Shown here in pieces: positions 57,543 to 64,000 of a stretch of 64,000 bases of DNA. The first letter of the stretch is position 1. Each line of letters starts with the position of its first letter. The translations under genes were made by a program, and so were the position numbers. Location: positions 62,001 through 126,000 of the forward strand of contig JADKHF010000004.1 of NCBI GenBank assembly GCA_016721865.1, given 5' to 3'. Below the pieces are notes generated by a model. That model worked only from the letters and a program-made list of their open reading frames with translations, ran no database searches and was not told where the DNA came from. Source of the DNA: Nitrosomonas sp. GTDB lineage: Bacteria > Pseudomonadota > Gammaproteobacteria > Burkholderiales > Nitrosomonadaceae.

Positions 57543-58382
57543 TTACAATGCTTGTTTGCGTAAGAAGAATCGCGCTGCAATATTAAGCCCAAGAACGCCC
57601 AGTGTGATCAGCAGCGCTCCGGTCCAGGCCAGTTCCTGCCAATTTTCATATGGACTCATGGCAAACTGAAATATAACGACGGGTAAATTAGCCATGGGCT
57701 GGTTCATATCCGCATTCCAGAATTGGTTGTTGAGCGCAGTGAAAAGCAACGGCGCAGTTTCTCCGCTGATGCGCGCAATTGCCAGCAGTACACCGGTCAT
57801 TATGCCGACTTTGGATGCACGCCAAGTGACCAACGTCACTATTTTCCATTGCGGGGCGCCCAAAGCGGCAGCCGCTTCGCGCAAACTATCCGGAATAAGC
57901 CGCAGCATGTCCTCGGTGGTGCGCACAACGACTGGAATGACAATAAGCGACAGAGCCAGCGCCCCGGCCCAGCCGGAAAAATTCCCCATCTTAGCAACAT
58001 AGACGGTATAAACAAAAAGACCAATCACAATTGACGGCGCAGACAACAGGATATCGTTGATGAAACGAGTGACGGGGGCAAGCCAGCCACGTTGACCATA
58101 TTCCGCCAAATAGGTACCCGCCATGATGCCGATTGGCGTGCCAATCAAGGTGGCGAGTATTACCATCGCCAGGCTGCCGACGATGGCATTGAGCAGGCCA
58201 CCTGTGCTACCCGGTGCTGGTGTCATCTGGGTAAATGTAGCAATGCTGATTCCGCCAAAACCTTTTTCAAATAAGGTAAACAATATCCAGATTAGCCAAA
58301 ACAAACCAAAAACCATCGACAGAATAGAGAAGGTAAGGTTAATGGCATTGGCGATGCGCCGTTTCGTGTAAATTGGAATCAT
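57543..58382 (-). CDS. pstA: phosphate ABC transporter permease PstA
   Basis: This 279-residue protein has six predicted membrane helices and the permease EAA-type loop EAAAALGAPQWKIVTLVTWRASKVGIMTGVLLAIARISGETAPLLF. It pairs with PstC to form the phosphate channel in the inner membrane. It starts 9 nt after pstC stops. Confidence 0.93.
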   Translation of the reverse strand: MIPIYTKRRIANAINLTFSILSMVFGLFWLIWILFTLFEKGFGGISIATFTQMTPAPGSTGGLLNAIVGSLAMVILATLIGTPIGIMAGTYLAEYGQRGWLAPVTRFINDILLSAPSIVIGLFVYTVYVAKMGNFSGWAGALALSLIVIPVVVRTTEDMLRLIPDSLREAAAALGAPQWKIVTLVTWRASKVGIMTGVLLAIARISGETAPLLFTALNNQFWNADMNQPMANLPVVIFQFAMSPYENWQELAWTGALLITLGVLGLNIAARFFLRKQAL

Positions 58383-58391
58383 TGCGCGCCT

Positions 58392-59354
58392 CTAGGCAGT
58401 TGTGCCTTCACGTTTCTTGAGTTGCAACAGTAGAATCTTGGAAAAAGTCAACACAACAAAAGTAATAAAAAACAAAATCAGACCGAGTTCAATCAGAGCT
58501 GAAGTATATAGTTCGCCGTCGGCCTCGGTGAATTCATTGGCCAGTGCTGAAGCGATACTGTTTCCTGGCATGAAAAGTGAGGCGTGTAACTGGTGCGCGT
58601 TGCCGATCACAAAAGTAACCGCCATGGTTTCACCCAAGGCACGGCCAAGCCCGAGCATAATGGCGCCGACTACGCCAATCTTGGTGTAGGGGAGGACTAC
58701 ATACCATATCACTTCCCAAGTGGTGGCGCCAAAGGCATAGGCGGATTCCTTGAGCATGGACGGCACAATTTCAAACACATCGCGGATAACCGAAGCAATA
58801 AAAGGAATCACCATGATCGCCAGGATAATACCGGCCGTCAGCATGCCGATACCCATAAAAGAACCCTCGAATAGAAAGCTGATTCCTGGTACCTGTCCCA
58901 GTGAATTCTGCAGCCAGGGTTGAATATATTGAGCAAAAAGCGGTGCAAATACGAATAAGCCCCACATGCCGTAAATGATGCTGGGAATTCCAGCCAGAAG
59001 CTCAATCGCCGTCCCCAGTGGGCGGCGTAACCACGGCGGCGATAATTCCGTGAGAAACAACGCAATGCCAAAACTAACCGGGATTCCGATCAACAGTGCA
59101 ATGAAGGAGGTAACCAATGTACCAACGATGGGTACCAATGCACCAAATTTCTCGGTAACCGGGTTCCAATCGGCGCTAAAAAGCAAATCGAAACCAAAGG
59201 TCTTGATGGCGGGCATGCTGCCAATTATCAGTGAACCAATAAGAGCAGCCAGCAATGCGAAAACGACAAATGTGAAGAACCAGGTGACTTTATGAAATAT
59301 CCGGTCAAATAGAAGCTGTCTTTTTAGCTTTGCTGTAAAGTGTATTTTTGACAT
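58392..59354 (-). CDS. pstC: phosphate ABC transporter permease PstC
   Basis: This 320-residue protein has six to seven membrane helices. PSMLKESAYAFGATTWEVIWYVVLPYTKIGVVGAIMLGLGRALGETMAVTFVIG is the conserved permease loop. The periplasmic region TFGFDLLFSADWNPVTEKFGALVPIVGTLVTS is typical of PstC. It follows pstS with a 118-nt gap. Confidence 0.93.
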   Translation of the reverse strand: MSKIHFTAKLKRQLLFDRIFHKVTWFFTFVVFALLAALIGSLIIGSMPAIKTFGFDLLFSADWNPVTEKFGALVPIVGTLVTSFIALLIGIPVSFGIALFLTELSPPWLRRPLGTAIELLAGIPSIIYGMWGLFVFAPLFAQYIQPWLQNSLGQVPGISFLFEGSFMGIGMLTAGIILAIMVIPFIASVIRDVFEIVPSMLKESAYAFGATTWEVIWYVVLPYTKIGVVGAIMLGLGRALGETMAVTFVIGNAHQLHASLFMPGNSIASALANEFTEADGELYTSALIELGLILFFITFVVLTFSKILLLQLKKREGTTA

Positions 59355-59472
59355 CGTTTTGTTTCACCTGGCTGAAAAAGCACGGAAGCTTATTTTTTGT
59401 ATCTGCTACTGGCTGTCATCAGGACTGTCCCTGAAAATATCTTGCGCTATGGTTTTTAGCCTTTTACTTTTG

Positions 59473-60528
59473 TCAGTGTTTGACTGAGATGATGGCTTTT
59501 CCATCCTTACCTTTGATGTTAGCTTCCCAGGAATCCTCAATCAGCTTGATCACACTATCTGGCAGTGGAATGTAGTCCAATTCCAGCGCCATTTCATCAC
59601 CATGGGCATACGCCCACTCAAAAAATTTCAGTACTGCTGAAGCCTGAATAGGTTTTTCCTGAGATTTATGCATGAGAATGAAGGTAGCTCCGGTAATCGG
59701 CCAGCTGTTTTCTCCAGGTTTGTTGGTAAGAATTTCGTAAAAGCCGGGGGCCTTATCCCACTGCGTGTTGGCAGCCGCAGCTTTGAAACTATCCTCAGTA
59801 GGTATCACGTATATACCATCGTGGTTCTGCAACTGGACATAATTCATCTTGCTTTGCTTAACGTAAGCTGCCTCGACATAACCAATCGAATTTTTGATCT
59901 GTTTTACGAAATTGGCCACGCCTTCGTTACCTTTACCCCCCGTACCAACAGGCCAGGCAACAGATGTATCCGCGCCGACTTTATCCTTCCATTCCGGACT
60001 GACTTTGCTCAAATAATCGGTAAACAGGAAAGTAGTACCGGAGCCATCGGCACGATGTACCACTGTGATGTTACTGGCTGGCAAATCAATACCGGTATTG
60101 AGACCAGCAATCGCAGGATCATTCCAGCGCTTGATTTTGCCCAGAAAAATATCAGCCAGTACTGTTCCGGTTATTCGGATCTGTCCTTGTTTGACGCCAT
60201 CCAGATTGATCACTGGAACCACGCCGCCTAGCACAGTCGGAAATTGGGTCAGTCCGTTTACTTCCAGCTCTTCCAGTGTTAAGGGTTTATCAGACGCCCC
60301 GAAATCAACGGTCTTGGCTTTGATTTGTTTGATGCCGCCACCGGAGCCAATGGACTGGTAATTCATGCGAACACCGGTTTGTTTTTTATAGGCATCAGCC
60401 CATTTGGCATAAATCGGATAGGGAAAGGTTGCGCCAGCGCCTGTAATATCAGCAGCAAAGGTGACAGGAGTAACGATCAATGCTGCAGTAGTAACAAGCA
60501 GCGCAAGAACAAATTGCAGCTTCATCAA
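59473..60528 (-). CDS. pstS: phosphate-binding protein PstS
   Basis: This 351-residue periplasmic protein has a signal peptide (LQFVLALLVTTAALIVTPVTFA). Phosphate-binding stretches include GAGATFPYPIYAKWADAY, QSIGSGGGIKQI, VDFGASDKPL and HRADGSGTTFLFTDYLS. It captures phosphate for PstCAB. ATAGGAGA precedes the ATG. A Pho-box-like site lies 57 nt upstream. Confidence 0.95.
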   Translation of the reverse strand: MMKLQFVLALLVTTAALIVTPVTFAADITGAGATFPYPIYAKWADAYKKQTGVRMNYQSIGSGGGIKQIKAKTVDFGASDKPLTLEELEVNGLTQFPTVLGGVVPVINLDGVKQGQIRITGTVLADIFLGKIKRWNDPAIAGLNTGIDLPASNITVVHRADGSGTTFLFTDYLSKVSPEWKDKVGADTSVAWPVGTGGKGNEGVANFVKQIKNSIGYVEAAYVKQSKMNYVQLQNHDGIYVIPTEDSFKAAAANTQWDKAPGFYEILTNKPGENSWPITGATFILMHKSQEKPIQASAVLKFFEWAYAHGDEMALELDYIPLPDSVIKLIEDSWEANIKGKDGKAIISVKH

Positions 60529-60895
60529 AAATCTCCTATCGAAAGAAATAGAACTTAAATTAGCTGGTATCGTAAGCTAAGGATGTTACGAAATTATGAC
60601 AAGTGGATTACTTTGGAGAAATCCTCCCAACGACTGCCAGCTGATAGCTGACTGGGAGGTGCGGTAAGGGAGATGATGAAACAGGACAAACATTAGAACC
60701 CAATTCAACACGCCCACGATCTCCGGGATCGTTGTGACACGCCTGGCTACAGCAGTGCTTGGGTTAAGCGGTGATTTCTACACTCAAGAGAGGGGAGAGG
60801 AGAGCGTAGATGGAAATCAGAAAAACTGGAATCTCTTCAAATACAATGTGCTTTTATCTATTTAAACTAAGCTTGCATTACTGTAACAGCCTGCA
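60529..60895. other. pstS promoter region
   Basis: This 367-bp gap between pstS and a small membrane protein gene (both leftward) holds the Pho-box-like site at 60585-60602. A stretch rich in purines (60775-60840) shows no gene. Confidence 0.55.
60569..60602 (-). promoter_or_regulatory. candidate Pho box and -10 of pstS
   Basis: On the minus strand TTGTCAT-AATT-TCGTAAC (60602-60585) matches the half-site at 6/7 and 3/7. TACGAT (60574-60569) follows after 10 nt, the same geometry as the other Pho-box promoters here. The second half-site is weak, but the position before pstS makes regulation by PhoB likely. Confidence 0.6.
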
Positions 60896-61153
60896 TTAAT
60901 GCTCATGCGCCTCTTTGTCAGAGACTTTTTGGTTTTTTTTATGCGATGCTCTTCCTTGAAATTTTGCACCTGTTTTTGGTTTGTCAGAGAGAATGCTAAG
61001 CAGAAGATAAGCCTGATAGAGATAAACTCCAAGGATGAGAACTGAAACGCTATCCCAATCTATAGCTACTCCATAAAACACAATGCCAACGAAAATACTT
61101 AATACTATTAAGCAAACAGACGCTATGACGACAAATAAATTGTCTATTATCAT
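60896..61153 (-). CDS. small membrane protein
   Basis: This 85-residue protein has two hydrophobic helices (LFVVIASVCLIVLSIFVGIVFYGVAI and VSVLILGVYLYQAYLLLSIL) and a basic, histidine-ending tail (KKNQKVSDKEAHEH). No family is recognised. It lies 24 nt after the small exported protein gene and is probably cotranscribed with it. Confidence 0.6.
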   Translation of the reverse strand: MIIDNLFVVIASVCLIVLSIFVGIVFYGVAIDWDSVSVLILGVYLYQAYLLLSILSDKPKTGAKFQGRASHKKNQKVSDKEAHEH

Positions 61154-61177
61154 GATAAGTTCCTTGAGTTTTATTGT

Positions 61178-61375
61178 TTATTGCCCAATCAGTTTTGGCT
61201 TTCTGGATTGGTAATTACCATAGTTGAGAATGAGCGGATCGTTTGCCGTGGTTTGCTCGTAGGCAGCAGAGGCTATTGGTTTGAATTTCATGGGGCCGTT
61301 AATGAATACCGCATTTGCGTAGGCCATTGAAGTTAAAATAGCGAAAACTGCCAGTGGCCAAATAGATTTATTCAT
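61178..61375 (-). CDS. small exported protein
   Basis: From the ATG at 61375 the protein has 65 residues, beginning with a signal peptide (SIWPLAVFAILTSMAYA) and leaving a mature peptide of about 45 residues rich in Asn, Lys and Tyr. GGAGAAAA lies directly before this ATG, so a longer reading to 61405 is unlikely. No family recognised. Confidence 0.6.
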   Translation of the reverse strand: MNKSIWPLAVFAILTSMAYANAVFINGPMKFKPIASAAYEQTTANDPLILNYGNYQSRKPKLIGQ

Positions 61376-61563
61376 AAATTTTCTCCATAAGAATTTCAGT
61401 TGCATTAGATAAATGCGTAGACGATTAACTAATTAACTGCTTTCGTCCGTACAACTATAGAGTGCCAACATGAAGCTTTGATGTCATCAAAATGAATTTT
61501 TTGTGAAATTTGTTACGCGTATGTGTCAAATGATGTGCCAGGAAGTATCTTCTATTGTATTTC

Positions 61564-61968
61564 TTATTTACTGCTCAGTTTTGCCTGGCTCTCAAACATT
61601 GAGATGTGTGCTGTGCTACCAAGTATTGCGATAATTCGTAGAAACTCGGCCCGAATAGTGGCGGGTGAGCGTTTTAAGTACCCTGCAAGAATTCTGGTGC
61701 TTGTGGTTTGCAAAATAAGACTTGCTTCTAATAGTTCGCGTAATGCCGAGGGCATTTTGTTTTTGATATCTAAATTATCTACAGAATACGACATTCTCAT
61801 CTTTGCGCGTCTAAGCTGACCGGCTTCTCGGACTGTATAACCAGCTTCCTGAGTTTCCAAGTGAATACTATTTTTAATTTTCCGACTCTTCATTGAAATT
61901 TCTGATGCAGGAACATCATCAAATAACCTATCGTTATTCAGGGAAATAAATGGATATCTTAATTTCAT
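61564..61968 (-). CDS. putative LuxR-like helix-turn-helix regulator, small
   Basis: This 134-residue protein has a C-terminal segment SALRELLEASLILQTTSTRILAGYLKRSPATIRAEFLRIIAILG. It shows a plausible helix-turn-helix in the style of response-regulator output domains. The N-terminal half is unstructured. No receiver domain is present. The assignment is by pattern only. It stands between the small exported gene and the PhoX-like gene. Confidence 0.45.
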   Translation of the reverse strand: MKLRYPFISLNNDRLFDDVPASEISMKSRKIKNSIHLETQEAGYTVREAGQLRRAKMRMSYSVDNLDIKNKMPSALRELLEASLILQTTSTRILAGYLKRSPATIRAEFLRIIAILGSTAHISMFESQAKLSSK

Positions 61969-62219
61969 AATAAATTCCTCGACATTTAGATTCTTATAAA
62001 CATAGATTTCTATATTATTGATTCTGCCACCTCACTGAAATCAGCCTGGCAACAACTATAATTTAGGGATATTACAGTTTCATTAAGATAGAAATTAATT
62101 TATAAATTTCTGAGATACTTTTGTGCTAAGTCTGTAATTCTCATCTGGATCGTTCAACCAAAGACAAAACGAAAGCCGAAGCTCTCGTTTTGTCCTGGAT
62201 TAAAACTTGAATTACTTAA

Positions 62220-63623
62220 TTAGCGGAAATTTTTTCTGCGACGAACAGAAGCACCAATCAAACCTAACCCTGCCAGGAGCATGGCGTAGGTTTCTGGTTC
62301 TGGGACGGCGATCATGATGGTGCGATCATCGAGGCTGGTTGGATGCTGCACATTCACGTAGGCTATGTTGGGATTGAATTTGTCGAAATAAAGCCCCGTC
62401 GGTTCGGCGCCCTCGGTGGACAAGGAAGCCCAGCGGCCAACGGACTCGGCCACGCCATCGTTATTGGCATCCCAGGCAAACCAGATGTCAGCTTGACCGC
62501 CAGGCTGGTCCTCAACGATGTAAATGTTGCCCTCGGCATCAATAGCCAGATTGTCCGGATTGTTGAACACACCACCCACGGCCAAGCCAGTGGCCTGATC
62601 AATAGTCGATGAATTGACGAACAGGTTGGCGGTGTTGCTGGCAAGATTGAAGGAATAAACTTCGTCCGTGGTCGTGGTCGCGACGAACAGGATCTGGTCG
62701 CCATTGTTCAACGTCTTGATCTCCAGATCTTCCGGACGCTGGTAGTTGGTTGCCAGGACATTGTCGGCAGACAAGCGCCCATCGATGAGGCCGTCACTGG
62801 CGAGAACGGAACTGGGTAGCGCGCCGCCGGTGGCATCCGTTATCGCTTCCCAGGTGAATGCGCCCGTTGCATCGGCATTGTTGCCGCCGTTGACCAGCAG
62901 CGCGAAGGTTTGACCAGCGGCAAAATAATCATCGCCGTTGACTGCATTCGGATTAGCCGAGACATACTTGTAGATGCTGCCGCCGTTAAATTCGTCGATG
63001 AAGTACAAGTTATTGTTAGTGTCGAACGCCAGACCTTCATGTGACACGTGTGGAATGACAGCGCGTTGTACGAAATTTGAATCGCCTGTGCCGGTTGCAG
63101 TAACTGGGTTGGTCAGCTCGAACAGGCGGCCTTTGGTACTATTAGCGCCCCACGATTCCTCGGCGGTCAGGTAGCTGCCCCAGGGGGTCCAGCGAGAGGC
63201 ATCGCCTGAAACGAATCCTTGTGTACCCGGTGCAACGAGCGTTACGGTGCGAGTATTATAATCGGAATTCAGCAAATCAATGCGCTGAACACCTGCGGTA
63301 CTTGTTTCAAACGGCATAAACAGGTAACGGCCTGCATCGCCCCCAGTCTCGTTAGCATCAATCATGTCCCAGTTGCCGCTATTGGCTTGACCTTGGCTTA
63401 ACTGGTTGGTACGGTTAGCGATTGAAACTTGGGTCCAGTTTGGATTGGCGAGTTGGAATGGGCTGGATTCCGGTAAGGAACCAGCAGCCACATTGCCAGG
63501 TAAGGCTGTAAAATTATCAAAACTGGTGGCCGCTGCAATAGCTTGCGTGGTGCTGGCCATGGCCATGAGTGCTCCGGAAACTAGAAAAGTAAGTGTTCTT
63601 TTCTTAAACATTTGATTCTCCAT
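62220..63623 (-). CDS. PhoX/DUF839-like PEP-CTERM protein
   Basis: This 467-residue protein has a signal peptide (KRTLTFLVSGALMAMASTTQAIA) and a DUF839/PhoX-like propeller domain. The domain includes PWGSYLTAEESW, the pattern VSHEGLAFDTNNNLYFIDEFNGGSIYKYV, RPEDLEI and NPDNLAIDAEGNIYIVED. The C-terminus is a PEP-CTERM signal (VPEPETYAMLLAGLGLIGASVRRRK). PhoX enzymes are Ca2+/Fe3+ alkaline phosphatases. Key acidic residues (EES, HEG, PED, EDQPGG) are in place, so phosphatase activity is plausible, with surface sorting by exosortase. Confidence 0.82.
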   Translation of the reverse strand: MENQMFKKRTLTFLVSGALMAMASTTQAIAAATSFDNFTALPGNVAAGSLPESSPFQLANPNWTQVSIANRTNQLSQGQANSGNWDMIDANETGGDAGRYLFMPFETSTAGVQRIDLLNSDYNTRTVTLVAPGTQGFVSGDASRWTPWGSYLTAEESWGANSTKGRLFELTNPVTATGTGDSNFVQRAVIPHVSHEGLAFDTNNNLYFIDEFNGGSIYKYVSANPNAVNGDDYFAAGQTFALLVNGGNNADATGAFTWEAITDATGGALPSSVLASDGLIDGRLSADNVLATNYQRPEDLEIKTLNNGDQILFVATTTTDEVYSFNLASNTANLFVNSSTIDQATGLAVGGVFNNPDNLAIDAEGNIYIVEDQPGGQADIWFAWDANNDGVAESVGRWASLSTEGAEPTGLYFDKFNPNIAYVNVQHPTSLDDRTIMIAVPEPETYAMLLAGLGLIGASVRRRKNFR

Positions 63624-64000
63624 AATGTAATAAAAAAATTCTTATACGACGATATGTACAGGCAGTCTGGCTATCTGCGTTCAAAAATTTATTCTAATTA
63701 CCCTTGCAGACCCTGGATTTTCCGGTCCCCGGTTTGTCACCGAGTATGGCTTTACAGTACTTGAATGATTATATGCGCGGCATATGACGGCGCTATTGCA
63801 GAACTACTACGGAACTATTGCGGAATTGTTACGTGATCAATTCTGGGAAACATGAGAACATGAAAACATGAAAATAGGAATGGATGAATGGGAAGGGATT
63901 TTCAACTTGCGTTTCCCCGTGGGCTTGCCACAGGGTATTACGGCACCGGGCGCGTGGAGCAAATTTATATTCTGACGTTGTTTACTGGCAGATAATCAAC
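63624..64000. other. upstream region of the PhoX-like gene
   Basis: This 377-bp stretch shows no ORF of note. Near the end is a short run of decayed 8-9 nt direct repeats (ACATGAGA, ACATGAAA, ACATGAAA at about 63850-63876). A Pho-box-like sequence at 63773-63790 is too weak and far from the gene to be called. Confidence 0.4.

Noticed and set aside
63773..63790. Pho-box-like site before the PhoX-like gene
   Set aside because: CCGTCAT-ATGC-CGCGCAT has one good half only, lies 150 nt from the start and has no -10 at the expected distance.
1..64000. rRNA, tRNA, CRISPR arrays and riboswitches
   Set aside because: None could be recognised on either strand by eye; a covariance-model scan would be needed to exclude small RNAs.

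Overview
The window looks like chromosomal DNA of a Gram-negative betaproteobacterium, most likely near Nitrosomonas/Nitrosomonadales. The grounds are the mla operon with ibaG, three PEP-CTERM-tagged proteins, an OlsF-like lipid synthase and moderate GC. The taxonomic call is inference; no rRNA, tRNA or nitrifier marker gene is present.

Layout. 0.1-6.5 kb: SEC-C protein, WYL regulator, FMN reductase, a solitary integron-type gene cassette with a recognisable attC site, MgtE and a secreted nuclease. 6.8-15.2 kb: alanine symporter, then mlaFEDCB, a YadG/YadH-type ABC exporter, ibaG, a DjlA-like co-chaperone and a GST. 15.6-30.6 kb is an accessory zone: DUF4143 ATPase, a PEP-CTERM tail and an lpxK head on either side of an IS630 remnant, an alpha/beta hydrolase, a seven-repeat FG-GAP protein, two copies of one IS5-family element flanking a filamentous-phage-like remnant, a second IS nested in the target duplication of the first, a GAF/HD-GYP phosphodiesterase, a TM0106-type nuclease and manC. 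31-38.5 and 48-50 kb: lipid genes (OlsF-like ornithine lipid synthase, PlcP-like phospholipase C, patatin, MJ1255-type glycosyltransferase, diacylglycerol kinase family protein). 39.6-46.4 kb: a repetitive Ig-like surface protein broken by an IS91-type element and an IS5-family copy. 50-64 kb: EAL/GGDEF protein, phytase-like PEP-CTERM protein, unusual pyruvate kinase, pstSCAB, small exported proteins and a PhoX-like PEP-CTERM protein.

How the genes fit together. PhoB-box-like sites, two 7-mers near CTGTCAT separated by 4 nt with a -10-like hexamer 10 nt further on, precede the glycosyltransferase operon (perfect match), olsF, the phytase-like gene and pstS. A single half-site precedes the plcP operon. 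Together these genes read as a phosphate-starvation programme: import phosphate (Pst), release it from organic phosphate outside the cell (PhoX-like and phytase-like proteins), break down phospholipids (PlcP, patatin) and replace them with ornithine lipids and probably glycolipids. This is the most interesting biology in the window.

Data quality. At least fifteen genes, including housekeeping ones (mlaD, mlaB, pstB, manC), carry one-base frameshifts, many in homopolymer runs. Sequencing indels are a likely cause, so 'frameshifted' here does not necessarily mean 'dead gene'.
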